Assembly (NCBI RefSeq): GCF_001458215.1
Contig: NZ_CYTW01000007.1
Location: forward strand, 124,001 to 188,000
From: Shimia thalassica
GTDB taxonomy: Bacteria > Pseudomonadota > Alphaproteobacteria > Rhodobacterales > Rhodobacteraceae
Reading direction: 5' to 3'
Length of the DNA stretch: 64,000 nt
Position 1 is the first letter of the stretch, and each line of letters begins with the position of its first letter. The translations under genes were made by a program, and so were the position numbers. Positions 35,069 through 44,409 of the stretch are shown here, piece by piece. The notes beneath the pieces were generated by a model. That model was not told the DNA's origin, made no database searches, and saw nothing but the letters and a program-made list of their open reading frames with translations.

Positions 35069-35845
35069 TCAGAAATCCTCGTACGGGTCCGAATAGGGGT
35101 CTGAATAAGGATCGAGATAGACATCTTCGCCCGACATTCCAAGTTCGAAGCGACGATTTTGTAGATAGAGGCTGCGCGCCTGACCATAACTATCGGCGCT
35201 TTCGTACAGGATAGAGTCGACGGTTGTGTCGTAATCATATCGTGTGCCCATCGAGTCCAATACATAGGCGACGATGCCGATATACTGTGTCGGGTCTTGG
35301 AAAATGACGACAAACGGGTTCATCGCAACGTCAACGAAAAAACCGACCGTGTCACGGGACGTGGATGGCCCGAAGAAGGGCATCTCGACATAAGGACCTT
35401 CGGCCATGCCCCAAACGTGCATGGTTTCTCCAAAGTCGGTGTCGCGCCGTTCCAGACCGATGTCAGCAGCCGGATCAAACAGACCGCCAATCCCGACAAT
35501 CGTGTTCATGGCAAAGCGGCCGGTGTTGTGCAGGGCATCGCCAAACTCTGCCTGAAGCAGGTCGTTTGCGACATCGTTTGGCAGGGCGAGGTGAGCAGAG
35601 AAACGGCCAATGGTGTCTCTCACGCCGTGCGTGGTGGCGACTCCATAGCCGTCCGACAAAGGTGACACGAGATACGTATCAACATCTTTATTGAACTCAT
35701 GCGTGCCCCTGTTCTCGGCCTCGTAGGGGTCATAGACACCTGTAGACGGGGCATTATTAGCACAGGCCGCAACAAACAGGGCAGCCGCAAGAACACCAGC
35801 ACGGAAAAGTCTGTTGCTGAGAGATGAGTTACGCGAAAACAACAA
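35069..35845 (-). CDS. mlaA: MlaA (VacJ) lipoprotein
   Basis: A VacJ/MlaA lipoprotein that removes phospholipids from the outer leaflet. Family text: DPYEAENRGTHEFNKDVD, NDLLQAEFGDALHNTGRF, ERRDTDFGETMHVWG and YVEMPFFGPSTSRDTVG. There is no ATG just before the signal peptide; the nearest ATG (35965) would add 40 odd residues. A TTG at 35845 after GGGAT gives a 258-residue protein with lipobox VAAC and Cys28, so I use it. The C-terminus carries a short DPYS repeat (DPYSDPYSDPYEDF). It forms an operon with mlaC. Confidence 0.85.
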   Translation of the reverse strand: MLFSRNSSLSNRLFRAGVLAAALFVAACANNAPSTGVYDPYEAENRGTHEFNKDVDTYLVSPLSDGYGVATTHGVRDTIGRFSAHLALPNDVANDLLQAEFGDALHNTGRFAMNTIVGIGGLFDPAADIGLERRDTDFGETMHVWGMAEGPYVEMPFFGPSTSRDTVGFFVDVAMNPFVVIFQDPTQYIGIVAYVLDSMGTRYDYDTTVDSILYESADSYGQARSLYLQNRRFELGMSGEDVYLDPYSDPYSDPYEDF

Positions 35846-36011
35846 TAGAAATCCCGTGGTAAACTTCGTATCAGTCCCTGTAGACCATTCAGCAGCCAAG
35901 CCCAATGTCTCGTGGGGAATTGCAATTTTATGTGGCAGTTTGGAGACATTTGGTCTTTGTCGCAATCAGGTATTATGAATTGAACGATAATTAAAGGTAA
36001 CAGGACAAAAG

Positions 36012-37748
36012 ATGAGCAATCCGATGACCCAAGCGGGACAAGATGAATTGCGCGCAGCACGGCGCGAAAGCCGCGGCCTGTATTGGGCAGTTGCGGTATT
36101 CAGCTTTTTCGCGAACCTGCTCATGCTGACAGGCCCTATCTATATGCTGCAGGTCTATGACCGCGTATTGGGAAGCCGATCAGAAGAAACCCTTATTGCT
36201 CTCTCTTTGCTGGTCGCGTTTTTGTACGGCACGATGGGGATTTTGGACTTCGCGCGGGGCCGCATTATGGCCCGTGTCGGGGCACGGTTCCAATCCCGTT
36301 TGGACCGGCGCGTATTTGACGCCGTTGTCCGCAAATCTGCGATCAAACCCGATGAGCGGTCGCAGACAGGCCTTCAGGATCTCGAGTCTGTTCAAAGGTT
36401 GATGTCATCGCCTGTTCTGATGTCGATCTTCGATATGCCATGGACACCGTTTTTCCTCGCCGGGATTGCTCTTTTCCATCCTTGGCTGGGCATGTTGGCC
36501 GTTGGTGGTGGCGCGTTGCTGGTTTTTGCCACACTGCTGAACCAGCTCACCACACGCCAACCGGTGATGAAAGCCAATATGGCGACACATCACTCTGAAA
36601 TGATAAGTCAGCAAATCCGCACCGAAGCCGAGATGGTTCAGGCGATGGGGATGCAGACCGCAGCTTTTGACCGTTGGCAGATCGCCCGCACAAAATCACT
36701 GGCCGAAAATGTTTCGGCGGCGGATCTTGGTGGCGGCTTCACAGCGGTGACAAAGACATTCCGCATGTTCCTTCAATCCGCGATGCTGGGTCTGGGGGCG
36801 TATCTGGTGCTGTTGAACGAACTGACACCCGGCGCAATGATTGCAGGTTCGATCCTTTTGGGGCGTGCGCTTGCGCCGATCGAAATGGCGATTGGCCAGT
36901 GGCCCTTGGTCCAGCGCGCGGGCAAAGGGTGGAGCAACCTTGAAATTCTTCTGACAGAAGTGCCCGAGCGTCAGCCGCGCACGGCGCTTCCTGCGCCAAA
37001 GGCCAATCTGGATGTGCAACAGCTGACGGTTGTGCCACCGGGAGATTCCCAAGCCGCGCTGCGCATGATCACTTTTACCCTGCGCCCCGGAGAAGCCTTG
37101 GGCGTTATCGGCCAATCGGGTGCGGGCAAGTCGACGCTGGCCCGTGCCTTGACCGGGGTATGGCGACCAGCAGGCGGAAAAGTGCGCCTTGATGGCGCGT
37201 CTCTCGACCAATACGACCCTGATGTGCTGGGCCAATATATCGGGTATCTGCCACAACGCGTGCAGATGTTCGAAGGCACGATTGCGGAAAACATCGCGCG
37301 CCTGTCCAAACAACCCGATCCGGAAAAGATTGTGGCGGCTGCGAAAAAGGCCGCTGCGCACGAGATGATTGTCAAACTGCCGGACGGCTATGACACCCGC
37401 ATTTCCGCCAGCGGCGGACGTTTGTCGGGTGGTCAGATTCAGCGGATCGGTTTGGCGCGTGCTTTGTATTCGGACCCTGTGATCCTTGTTTTGGACGAGC
37501 CGAACTCGAACCTTGATAATGAGGGTTCGCAAGCGCTCAATCAGGCCATTCGCGTTATGAAGTCCGAAGGTAAATCCGTTTTGATTATGGCGCACCGCCC
37601 TGCGGCCATTCAGGAATGCGAGCTTCTTCTGGTTATCGACAACGGCATGAGCACGGCCTTTGGTCCGAAAGATGAAGTGATGCAGAAAATGGTCACCAAC
37701 CACGAGAAAATCAAAAAAGCCGGCACCACCGGCGGAGGTGTGCAATGA
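36012..37748 (+). CDS. Type I secretion ABC transporter (PrtD/HlyB type)
   Basis: A 578-residue fused permease-ATPase for type I protein export. About six N-terminal membrane helices (25-310, GLYWAVAVFSFFANLL, MLQVYDRVLGSRS) precede the ATPase: Walker A GQSGAGKST near 367-375, signature LSGGQIQR near 470, Walker B VILVLDEP near 490. There is no N-terminal C39 peptidase, so it is PrtD-like. It overlaps the HlyD-family gene by 4 bases. The outer-membrane channel and the secreted substrate are encoded elsewhere. Divergent from mlaA. Confidence 0.92.
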   Translation: MSNPMTQAGQDELRAARRESRGLYWAVAVFSFFANLLMLTGPIYMLQVYDRVLGSRSEETLIALSLLVAFLYGTMGILDFARGRIMARVGARFQSRLDRRVFDAVVRKSAIKPDERSQTGLQDLESVQRLMSSPVLMSIFDMPWTPFFLAGIALFHPWLGMLAVGGGALLVFATLLNQLTTRQPVMKANMATHHSEMISQQIRTEAEMVQAMGMQTAAFDRWQIARTKSLAENVSAADLGGGFTAVTKTFRMFLQSAMLGLGAYLVLLNELTPGAMIAGSILLGRALAPIEMAIGQWPLVQRAGKGWSNLEILLTEVPERQPRTALPAPKANLDVQQLTVVPPGDSQAALRMITFTLRPGEALGVIGQSGAGKSTLARALTGVWRPAGGKVRLDGASLDQYDPDVLGQYIGYLPQRVQMFEGTIAENIARLSKQPDPEKIVAAAKKAAAHEMIVKLPDGYDTRISASGGRLSGGQIQRIGLARALYSDPVILVLDEPNSNLDNEGSQALNQAIRVMKSEGKSVLIMAHRPAAIQECELLLVIDNGMSTAFGPKDEVMQKMVTNHEKIKKAGTTGGGVQ

Positions 37749-39061
37749 GCGATGCCCATGACGTGAAGGCGGATTGGCCGGTTCGCAAATACATGCTGAT
37801 CGGAATGTTTGGTCTGTTTGTTCTTTTGGGTGGTTTCGGCGTTTGGTCCGTCATGACCGAAATTTCCGGCGCCATCATTGCAGGTGGACGGATCGAAGTT
37901 GACCGCAACAGACAGGTTGTCCAGCACCTTGATGGTGGGGTGGTTGAAGAAATCCTTGTCGACGAAGGTGACACCGTCAAAAAGGGGCAAACGCTGATCA
38001 CGTTGGATCCCACGATGCTGGCGTCGAACCTGTTGATCACCGAAAGCCAGTTGTTTGAACTGATGGCGCGTCGCGGCCGGTTGGAAGCCGAACGTGATGG
38101 GGAAACAGAGCTGGTTTTTGACGAAGAATTGCTGCGCATTGCGGCCAAGAACCCCGAAATTCTGGACATCGTCGAAGGCCAGCGCCGGTTGTTCCATGCC
38201 CGCAATGAATCCTTGGAACGCGAAGTTGAACAGCTTGGGAAACGGCGTGCGCAGATCGTGAACCAGATTGACGGGATCGAAGCCCAGCAAGCGTCTTTGG
38301 GTGTTCAGCTCGAGTTGATTGTCGAAGAACTGAAAGACCAGAACACGTTGCTTGAGAAAGGACTGGCACAATCAAGCCGCGTTCTGGCGTTGCAGCGGGA
38401 AGAGGCCGAGCTAAGCGGGTCTGTCGGAGAGCTGACAGCAACCAAGGCCCAGGCCGAAGGCCGTGTGACAGAAATTGATATCGAAATTCTCAAGCTGAAT
38501 ACGCGTCGTCGCGAAGAGGCCATCTCTCGTTTGCGCGATCTTCAATATCGCGAGCTTGAACTTGCGGAGCAGCGTCGCGCCCTGATCGAGCAACTGGCAC
38601 GTCTTGAGATCAAGGCGCCGGTTTCGGGGATTGTATACGGCTTGCAGGTGTTTACGCCAAAATCCGTGTTGCGCCCTGCCGATCCGGTGTTGTTTATCGT
38701 GCCTCAGGATCGCCCGTTGGTGATTGCGGCGCAGGTTGAACCGATCCACATCGAGCAAATCTATATCGGACAGGAAGTAATCGTCCGGTTCAGCTCTCTG
38801 GATCAGCGCAACACACCAGAGCTTTATGGCACGGTCACCAGCGTTTCGCCGGATTCCTTTGAGGATCAGGCCACCGGCGCCGCCTATTATCGGGCGGAAA
38901 TCCAGTTGCCCGAAGGTGAATTGGCCAAGCTGCCAGAAAACGTAACCCTCATTCCGGGCATGCCTGCCGAGAGCTTCCTGCGGACCGATGATCGCACGCC
39001 GATTGCCTATCTGCTGAAACCTCTGGCGGATTATTTCACCAAGGCATTCCGCGAAAGCTGA
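37745..39061 (+). CDS. HlyD-family membrane fusion protein of type I secretion
   Basis: A 438-residue adaptor with a short cytoplasmic N-terminus, one membrane helix (about 18-38), a lipoyl half-motif with GGVVEEILVDEGDTVKKGQ, a long alpha-helical hairpin (about 130-285), and the returning lipoyl and beta-barrel part (LEIKAPVSGIVYGLQ, then FSSLDQRNTPELYGTV). It bridges the inner-membrane ABC protein to a TolC-type channel. ATGA overlap with the ABC gene makes co-translation likely. Confidence 0.93.
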   Translation: MSDAHDVKADWPVRKYMLIGMFGLFVLLGGFGVWSVMTEISGAIIAGGRIEVDRNRQVVQHLDGGVVEEILVDEGDTVKKGQTLITLDPTMLASNLLITESQLFELMARRGRLEAERDGETELVFDEELLRIAAKNPEILDIVEGQRRLFHARNESLEREVEQLGKRRAQIVNQIDGIEAQQASLGVQLELIVEELKDQNTLLEKGLAQSSRVLALQREEAELSGSVGELTATKAQAEGRVTEIDIEILKLNTRRREEAISRLRDLQYRELELAEQRRALIEQLARLEIKAPVSGIVYGLQVFTPKSVLRPADPVLFIVPQDRPLVIAAQVEPIHIEQIYIGQEVIVRFSSLDQRNTPELYGTVTSVSPDSFEDQATGAAYYRAEIQLPEGELAKLPENVTLIPGMPAESFLRTDDRTPIAYLLKPLADYFTKAFRES

Positions 39062-39090
39062 ACCAAGGTTCGGATTTGGGCTTTCTTTAA

Positions 39091-39116
39091 GGGGCGGCGC
39101 ATTCTAGCGTCGCCCC
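39091..39116 (+). terminator. Probable terminator after the type I secretion pair
   Basis: Nine-base GC stem (39091-39099 with 39108-39116, one G-T pair). The downstream tract AAATTGTTTTCT is only partly T-rich, so termination may be incomplete. Confidence 0.6.
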
Positions 39117-39141
39117 AAATTGTTTTCTAGGAGTCTGAACA

Positions 39142-39603
39142 ATGAGCGCGATTGAAGCAAAACTGGCCGAACTGGGTGTGACCCTTTCCGAAGCTCCAGC
39201 ACCTGCGGCAAACTATGTGCCTTATGTTGTGGTCGGCGACATCGTTTATGTGTCTGGACAAATCTCGATGGATGCCGATGGGCTGATCAAGGGGCGCCTT
39301 GGGTACAACATGGAAACAGCGGTTGGGGCCAAAGCCGCCAAAACCTGTGCGATCAATCTGTTGTCTCAGGTCAAAGCTGCCTGTGGCGGGGATCTGGACC
39401 GTCTGGTGCGCGTGATCAAGCTGACTGGTTTTGTTAATTCCACTGCGGATTTCACGGAACAGCCCATGGTCATCAATGGTGCTTCGGACTTTATGGTTGA
39501 AGCCCTCGGAGACGCAGGTCGCCATTCGCGTTCGGCCGTGTCCGCAGCAGCCCTTCCTCTGGGCGTGGCCGTTGAAATCGAAGGCATCTTCCAGATCAAG
39601 TGA
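39142..39603 (+). CDS. RidA/YjgF-family protein
   Basis: A 153-residue Rid-superfamily protein. Family members deaminate reactive enamines or imines made by PLP enzymes. The chorismate-mutase-like fold is suggested by VVVGDIVYVSGQISMD and the C-terminal RSAVSAAALPLGVAVEIEG. The protein is longer than archetypal RidA (about 128), and the canonical catalytic Arg of the RidA group (xRxxV near the end) appears replaced by the SRSAVSAAALP form, typical of the YjgH/Rid6-7-like groups. GGAG precedes the ATG. It is coupled to the next gene by overlap. Confidence 0.88.
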   Translation: MSAIEAKLAELGVTLSEAPAPAANYVPYVVVGDIVYVSGQISMDADGLIKGRLGYNMETAVGAKAAKTCAINLLSQVKAACGGDLDRLVRVIKLTGFVNSTADFTEQPMVINGASDFMVEALGDAGRHSRSAVSAAALPLGVAVEIEGIFQIK

Positions 39604-40367
39604 CCATGTTAGATTCGTCCTTTCTAAAACTTCCGCTGGCACATCGTGGATTGCATGATGTGTCAGACGCCCGCCCTGAAAACAGCCGCGCCGCTATTCG
39701 CGCGGCCGTCGCCGCAGGGTACGGTGTGGAAATAGATTTGCAGATGTCTTCGGATGGAACGGCAATGTGTTTCCACGACTATGACCTTGGGCGGCTAACC
39801 GAAGAAACAGGCCCCATTCGCCAGCGCAGCGCCGCGGACCTTGGCAACATTCGTCTCAAAGGTGGGGAAGAAGGTATCCCGACCTTTGCCGAAATACTCG
39901 AGATCGTTGATGGACAGGTGCCTTTGCTTGTCGAAATCAAGGATCAGGACGGGTTGATGGGAAGCAATGTTGGTCGTCTGGAACAAGCGGCTGCAAGGGA
40001 TGCGCAAGGGTATCAAACTAGCTTGGCCTTTATGTCGTTTAACCCGCACAGCGTCGCGGCACTGGCCGATGCGGCGCCGGATGTTCCGCGCGGTATCGTG
40101 ACGGACGGGTATCTCGCAGAAGACTGGCCGATCCTGCCGGCCAGAATTCGCGACACCCTGAGGGCCATTCCGGATTTTGATCGCGTGAAGGCCAGCTTTA
40201 TCAGCCACCAGGCCAGCAGTTTGAAAACGACTGTTGTCGCAGACCTTAAGGACAAGGGCGTGCCCGTCTTGTGTTGGACCATCCGGTCGCCCGAAGCAGA
40301 GGCACAAGCGCGCGAGGTTGCCGACAATGTGACCTTTGAGGGCTACTTGGCCAAGATCCCCGCTTGA
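39600..40367 (+). CDS. Glycerophosphodiester phosphodiesterase
   Basis: A 255-residue GDPD-family TIM barrel that hydrolyses glycerophosphodiesters to glycerol 3-phosphate and an alcohol. Catalytic and metal residues are visible: His15-Arg16 in AHRGLHD, Glu44 and Asp46 in VEIDLQMSSDG, His59 in CFHDYDL. There is no signal peptide, so it acts in the cytoplasm. The GTG at 39600 overlaps the ridA-type stop; an ATG two codons later (39606) is an equal alternative. Confidence 0.9.
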   Translation: MTMLDSSFLKLPLAHRGLHDVSDARPENSRAAIRAAVAAGYGVEIDLQMSSDGTAMCFHDYDLGRLTEETGPIRQRSAADLGNIRLKGGEEGIPTFAEILEIVDGQVPLLVEIKDQDGLMGSNVGRLEQAAARDAQGYQTSLAFMSFNPHSVAALADAAPDVPRGIVTDGYLAEDWPILPARIRDTLRAIPDFDRVKASFISHQASSLKTTVVADLKDKGVPVLCWTIRSPEAEAQAREVADNVTFEGYLAKIPA

Positions 40368-40409
40368 ACCGTGCTCGCCTTGCACCAAGTATGAGAGGGC
40401 GAACAAGGA

Positions 40410-41606
40410 ATGGATCCAATGGACGGCGCACCGATTGAAATCGAGATGCATCAGGGGCTTGGGACAATTGCAGCCAGCGATTGGGACGCCTGCGCCTGTC
40501 CCGAAGCGGTGGCGGGCGGGCGCGCGAACGATCCTTTTACGACTTACCGGTTTTTGAAAGCCATCGAGGACAGTGGCTCGGTCGGGCCCGGAACCGGCTG
40601 GCAACCGCGATACCTGACAGCACGCGCCAACGACGAGGTGATCGCCTGCGCTCCGCTCTATGTAAAGTCCCATTCACAAGGCGAGTATGTTTTCGACTAT
40701 AGCTGGGCCCATGCGTACGAAAATGCGGGTGGTCGGTATTATCCGAAAATGCAGGTCGCGGTGCCGTTCACGCCGGTTTCCGGTCGTCGCCTGCTGACGC
40801 GACCCGGTTTTGAAACGACCGGCAAAGCGGCGCTTGTTCAGGGGATGGTTCAGGTGGCCGATGACAACGAACTGTCCTCTCTTCACCTGACCTTTTGTGA
40901 AGAAGACGAGGTCGACGCGGGCCAACAAATGGGGCTGTTGCACCGCACAGCACAACAGTTTCACTGGCTCAACGAGAATTACCAATGTTTCGATGAATTT
41001 CTCGCTTCGTTGTCGTCCCGAAAGCGCAAAAACATTAGAAAAGAGCGCCAGAAAGCACAGGCCTTTGGGGGCGAGATCCTATGTCTGTCGGGTGAGGAAA
41101 TCCGCCCGGAACATTGGGACGCCATGTGGCGGTTTTATCAGGACACCGGCGCGCGAAAGTGGGGAACGCCCTATTTGACGCGCGATTTCTTTGACATGGC
41201 GCATGACACCCTGCGAGATGACATCTTGCTGATCCTTGCAAAAAAGGATGGGCATTACGTTGCCGGTGCAATGAACCTTATTGGCCAAGAGGCGCTTTTT
41301 GGCCGGTACTGGGGGTGTGTAGAAGATCATCCCTGCCTGCATTTCGAACTATGCTACTATCAGGCAATGGACTGGGCGATTTCGCATGGTCTCGGCCGTG
41401 TCGAAGCCGGCGCACAGGGAGAGCACAAGCTGGCGCGGGGGTATCTGCCCGTCACCACGCATTCGTTGCATTGGATGCGGGATCCGGGATTTGCCGACGC
41501 CGTGGCGCGGTTTCTGGAAGCCGAACGCGAAGCCGTTGCCGAAGAGATCGAGGTGATGACGGCTTGGGGACCATTCCGAAAAGATAAGACGGAGGACCAC
41601 GAATGA
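40410..41606 (+). CDS. FemAB-like (DUF482) GNAT-fold protein
   Basis: A 398-residue member of the peptidoglycan biosynthesis/recognition family (DUF482), built on duplicated GNAT folds. Characteristic segments: [15 protein letters not shown] [34 protein letters not shown] and [14 protein letters not shown]. Enzymes of this fold transfer aminoacyl or acyl groups, but this family's substrate is not established. Starts at 40410 or 40419 are both possible. Overlap with the next start (ATGA) ties it to phhB. Confidence 0.85.
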   Translation: MDPMDGAPIEIEMHQGLGTIAASDWDACACPEAVAGGRANDPFTTYRFLKAIEDSGSVGPGTGWQPRYLTARANDEVIACAPLYVKSHSQGEYVFDYSWAHAYENAGGRYYPKMQVAVPFTPVSGRRLLTRPGFETTGKAALVQGMVQVADDNELSSLHLTFCEEDEVDAGQQMGLLHRTAQQFHWLNENYQCFDEFLASLSSRKRKNIRKERQKAQAFGGEILCLSGEEIRPEHWDAMWRFYQDTGARKWGTPYLTRDFFDMAHDTLRDDILLILAKKDGHYVAGAMNLIGQEALFGRYWGCVEDHPCLHFELCYYQAMDWAISHGLGRVEAGAQGEHKLARGYLPVTTHSLHWMRDPGFADAVARFLEAEREAVAEEIEVMTAWGPFRKDKTEDHE

Positions 41607-41893
41607 GCGAGAAACTTAGCGACGCCGCAAGAGATGCCATGCTGGGCCCGTTGTTTGAAACGGGTTGGGAAATGGTCGACGGGCGCGACGCCATTCGCAA
41701 AACATTCAAATTCGACAGCTTTATCTCGGCGATGGGATGGATGACCCAAGCGGCAATCTGGGCCGAGAAATGGAACCATCATCCCGAATGGTTTAATGTA
41801 TACAGTAAAGTCGACGTCGTTTTGACGACACATGATGTCGCCGGGCTGAGTGCGCTTGACGTCAAACTGGCGCGAAAGATGGACTCGATTTAA
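41603..41893 (+). CDS. phhB: Pterin-4a-carbinolamine dehydratase
   Basis: A 96-residue PCD/DCoH protein that dehydrates the 4a-hydroxy-tetrahydropterin formed by aromatic amino acid hydroxylases. The catalytic motif EKWNHHPEW has His59 and His60, and the third histidine is His77 in TTHD. The length is normal. The start overlaps the upstream stop by 4 bases. No phenylalanine hydroxylase gene is seen nearby, so it may serve molybdopterin or folate-type chemistry instead. Confidence 0.93.
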   Translation: MSEKLSDAARDAMLGPLFETGWEMVDGRDAIRKTFKFDSFISAMGWMTQAAIWAEKWNHHPEWFNVYSKVDVVLTTHDVAGLSALDVKLARKMDSI

Positions 41894-42021
41894 TCGCATC
41901 GACCTGTCATCCCGCCGGGTGCCAAAGTCGGCATGCAACAAACCCATCGATTACCGGGTGAGGGGCCGCTTGCGGTTCCTGTATCCATTGGAACGAACGA
42001 CGAAAAATCCGGGGGCCCCAG

Positions 42022-42495
42022 ATGTGGCAAGGTAAACTTTTGCATATCCATACGACACCTGCCGTGCGAGAGCCGATGGTTGCGCAGCCAACCGCGCAGC
42101 TTATCGAAGGGGTAGGGGTTGAAGGGGATCGATATGCCATTGGCACAGGAAAATACTCTGCCTTTCCTGATATCCGCGAGGTGACCCTGATCGAGATCGA
42201 GACGCTCATCGCGCTCAAGCGTGATCACGACATTGACCTTGCGCCAGAAGAGCATCGCAGGAACCTAACCACAGAAAATACACCGCTTAACCATCTTGTT
42301 GGTAAGAGGTTCTGGGTTGGAAATACCTTGTTGGAAGGGGGGCGTCTGAACACGCCCTGCCGGTATCTGGATTTGGTAACAGGCAAATCGGTAAACGATA
42401 TCCTTGTGCACCGGTCTGGTCTGAACTGTTATATCGTAAAAGGCGGTCAAATTAACGTCGGCGACAGTATTTCACTCGACAATGCCAGCGCCTGA
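42022..42495 (+). CDS. MOSC domain protein
   Basis: A 157-residue single MOSC (molybdenum cofactor sulfurase C-terminal) domain. The expected GVEGDRYA segment is at 32-39, a NLTTEN motif at 81-86, and the conserved cysteine is Cys113 in NTPCRYLD. Such proteins are thought to carry sulfur or bind molybdenum cofactor. The ribosome site is weak. It stands 128 bases after phhB with no feature seen between. Confidence 0.87.
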   Translation: MWQGKLLHIHTTPAVREPMVAQPTAQLIEGVGVEGDRYAIGTGKYSAFPDIREVTLIEIETLIALKRDHDIDLAPEEHRRNLTTENTPLNHLVGKRFWVGNTLLEGGRLNTPCRYLDLVTGKSVNDILVHRSGLNCYIVKGGQINVGDSISLDNASA

Positions 42496-42557
42496 TTGGG
42501 GGGTAAGCCGGTAGCCTTTTTCGCAAGGCCGCGAAGGGATGATCTTTTGCAAAAGAA

Positions 42558-42584
42558 AAGCTCCCGAAAAAAAATCGGGAGCTT
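42558..42584 (-). terminator. Terminator after the peroxiredoxin gene
   Basis: Perfect 10-base stem (42558-42567 with 42575-42584) with a loop of seven A (T on the minus strand), then TTCTTTT on the minus strand. It lies 42 bases past the peroxiredoxin stop and may also serve the MOSC gene. Confidence 0.8.
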
Positions 42585-42625
42585 AAGGTCGCGTTTTTCG
42601 AAAGTGGTGCGACGTCACATACGCC

Positions 42626-43114
42626 TTAGAGCGCTTCGAGAAGACTTTCGCCCGCCGTGAAATTGCACACGCCGCGCTCTTGTTCCTCTTGAAACCAAGT
42701 CACCGCTCCGTCTTCGACAATGGCGGCGAACCGGCGGGTTCTGTTTACAAAGCCAACGGGAGGTGCCGAAAAATCGAGGCCCATGGCAACCGTCAATGTG
42801 CCAACCGGATCTGTAAGCATGGTAATGCCTGCTTTGGCTGCGCCTGTCTCACGGTCCCAAGCATCCATGACCCATGGATCATTCACGGACATGCAAATGA
42901 TCTCGTCGACGCCTTTGGCCAAAATGGCATCCGCGTTCCGGATAAAGCTGGGCAAATGCGCGGCAGAACAGGTCGCGGTAAAAGCGCCGGGAAGACCGAA
43001 AAGGGCAATCTTGCGCCCCTTGGTCAACGTGTCGAGGGCAACTGGTTCGGGGCCAGCCGTGCCAAGCTTCATCAATTCGCCAGCAGGCAGCGGGTCACCC
43101 ACAGAAATCGTCAT
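42626..43114 (-). CDS. Peroxiredoxin, Prx5 type
   Basis: A 162-residue thioredoxin-fold peroxidase. The peroxidatic Cys49 sits in PGAFTATCSAAHLP; the usual text is PGAFTPTCS, so one Pro is changed to Ala. The conserved Arg lies in VNRTRRFAAIV. It reduces hydrogen peroxide and alkyl peroxides. The start at 43114 follows AGGA; the frame is open far upstream but overlaps the divergent flavoprotein gene. Divergence from that reductase-like gene suggests a shared redox role. Confidence 0.93.
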   Translation of the reverse strand: MTISVGDPLPAGELMKLGTAGPEPVALDTLTKGRKIALFGLPGAFTATCSAAHLPSFIRNADAILAKGVDEIICMSVNDPWVMDAWDRETGAAKAGITMLTDPVGTLTVAMGLDFSAPPVGFVNRTRRFAAIVEDGAVTWFQEEQERGVCNFTAGESLLEAL

Positions 43115-43200
43115 CTCAAGTCCTTTGTTCGTTTGCGTTTTCCTTCCCCGAGGATATAGGCTCGCCCTCGGAAAAGAAAACTCAAACCCTTGGGGTAAGC

Positions 43201-44409
43201 ATGAAAAACGTTGTTGTGATCGGTGCGGGACAAGCAGGGTCTTCGTTGGTGGCAAAGCTGCGCAATGGTGGCTTTCAAGGCAAGGTAACCTTGATCGGGG
43301 AAGAGCCTGTTGCCCCATACCAACGTCCACCACTGTCGAAGAAGTATCTCTTGGGTGAAATGGAGCTGGACCGCCTGCTGCTGCGCCCTGAAAGCTTCTA
43401 TTCGGACAATGCGATTGACCTTCATCTGAATGAAACGGTTCAGTCGATCGATACCGAAAATCAGGTTGTGACTGTGGCTGACCAGCCCATTAGCTATGAT
43501 GAGTTGGTGCTGACAACCGGTTCGGTGCCGCGTCGTTTGCCCGCCGCAATTGGCGGAACGCTTGAGGGTGTTTACGTTGTGCGTGACCTCAAAGATGTAG
43601 ATTCAATGGCCCCCGAATTTTCAGAGGGCAAGCGTGTTCTGATTGTTGGCGGAGGGTATATCGGTCTTGAGGCGGCCGCCGTCGCGGCGTCGCGCGGTCT
43701 GAAAGTGACCTTGGTTGAAATGGGCGACCGCATCCTGCAACGCGTAGCGGCGCCGGAAACGTCTGACTATTTCCGCGCCTTGCACAAAGCGCACGGCGTA
43801 GAGATTCTGGAAGGCGTCGGGCTGGATCATCTGATCGGCGAAGGGCGCGTAAACGGCGCGAAATTGACCGATGGTGCGCAGATCGATCTGGATTTTGTGA
43901 TTGTCGGCGTCGGGATAACACCGGCAACGGCTTTGGCCGAGGATGCTGGTCTTGAAATCGAGAATGGGATCAAAACCGACGCACAAGGCAGAACGTCTGC
44001 CGCACATGTCTGGGCCGCAGGGGATTGCGCCTCTTTCCCCTACAAGGAAAGCCGGATTCGTCTCGAAAGTGTCCCAAATGCCATCGATCAGGCAGAGGTG
44101 ATTGCCGAAAACATCATGGGTGCCGAAAAAGACTATGTGGCGAAGCCATGGTTTTGGTCCGATCAATACGACGTAAAACTGCAAATCGCAGGATTGAACT
44201 CAGGATATGATCGCGTTGTGACACGCAAAGGCGAGGGGGCTTCGGTCTCGTTCTGGTATTACCTTGGTGAACAACTTCTGGCGGTGGATGCCATGAACGC
44301 GCCGCGTGACTATATGATCGGAAAGCGGCTGATCGAAGGCGGGAAATCACCCTCCCCCGAGATGATTGCGAACCCCGACACCGATATGAAAGCGTTGATG
44401 AAACTGTGA
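43201..44409 (+). CDS. FAD/NAD-dependent ferredoxin reductase
   Basis: A 402-residue flavoprotein of the putidaredoxin/rhodocoxin reductase type. FAD-binding GAGQAGSSLV is at 8-17, RPPLSKKYL follows, the NAD-binding GGGYIGLEAA is near 150, and the second FAD contact is WAAGDCASF near 277-285. It passes electrons from NAD(P)H to a ferredoxin for P450s or oxygenases, none of which is seen here. It is divergent from the peroxiredoxin and overlaps rsmD by 4 bases. Confidence 0.92.
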   Translation: MKNVVVIGAGQAGSSLVAKLRNGGFQGKVTLIGEEPVAPYQRPPLSKKYLLGEMELDRLLLRPESFYSDNAIDLHLNETVQSIDTENQVVTVADQPISYDELVLTTGSVPRRLPAAIGGTLEGVYVVRDLKDVDSMAPEFSEGKRVLIVGGGYIGLEAAAVAASRGLKVTLVEMGDRILQRVAAPETSDYFRALHKAHGVEILEGVGLDHLIGEGRVNGAKLTDGAQIDLDFVIVGVGITPATALAEDAGLEIENGIKTDAQGRTSAAHVWAAGDCASFPYKESRIRLESVPNAIDQAEVIAENIMGAEKDYVAKPWFWSDQYDVKLQIAGLNSGYDRVVTRKGEGASVSFWYYLGEQLLAVDAMNAPRDYMIGKRLIEGGKSPSPEMIANPDTDMKALMKL

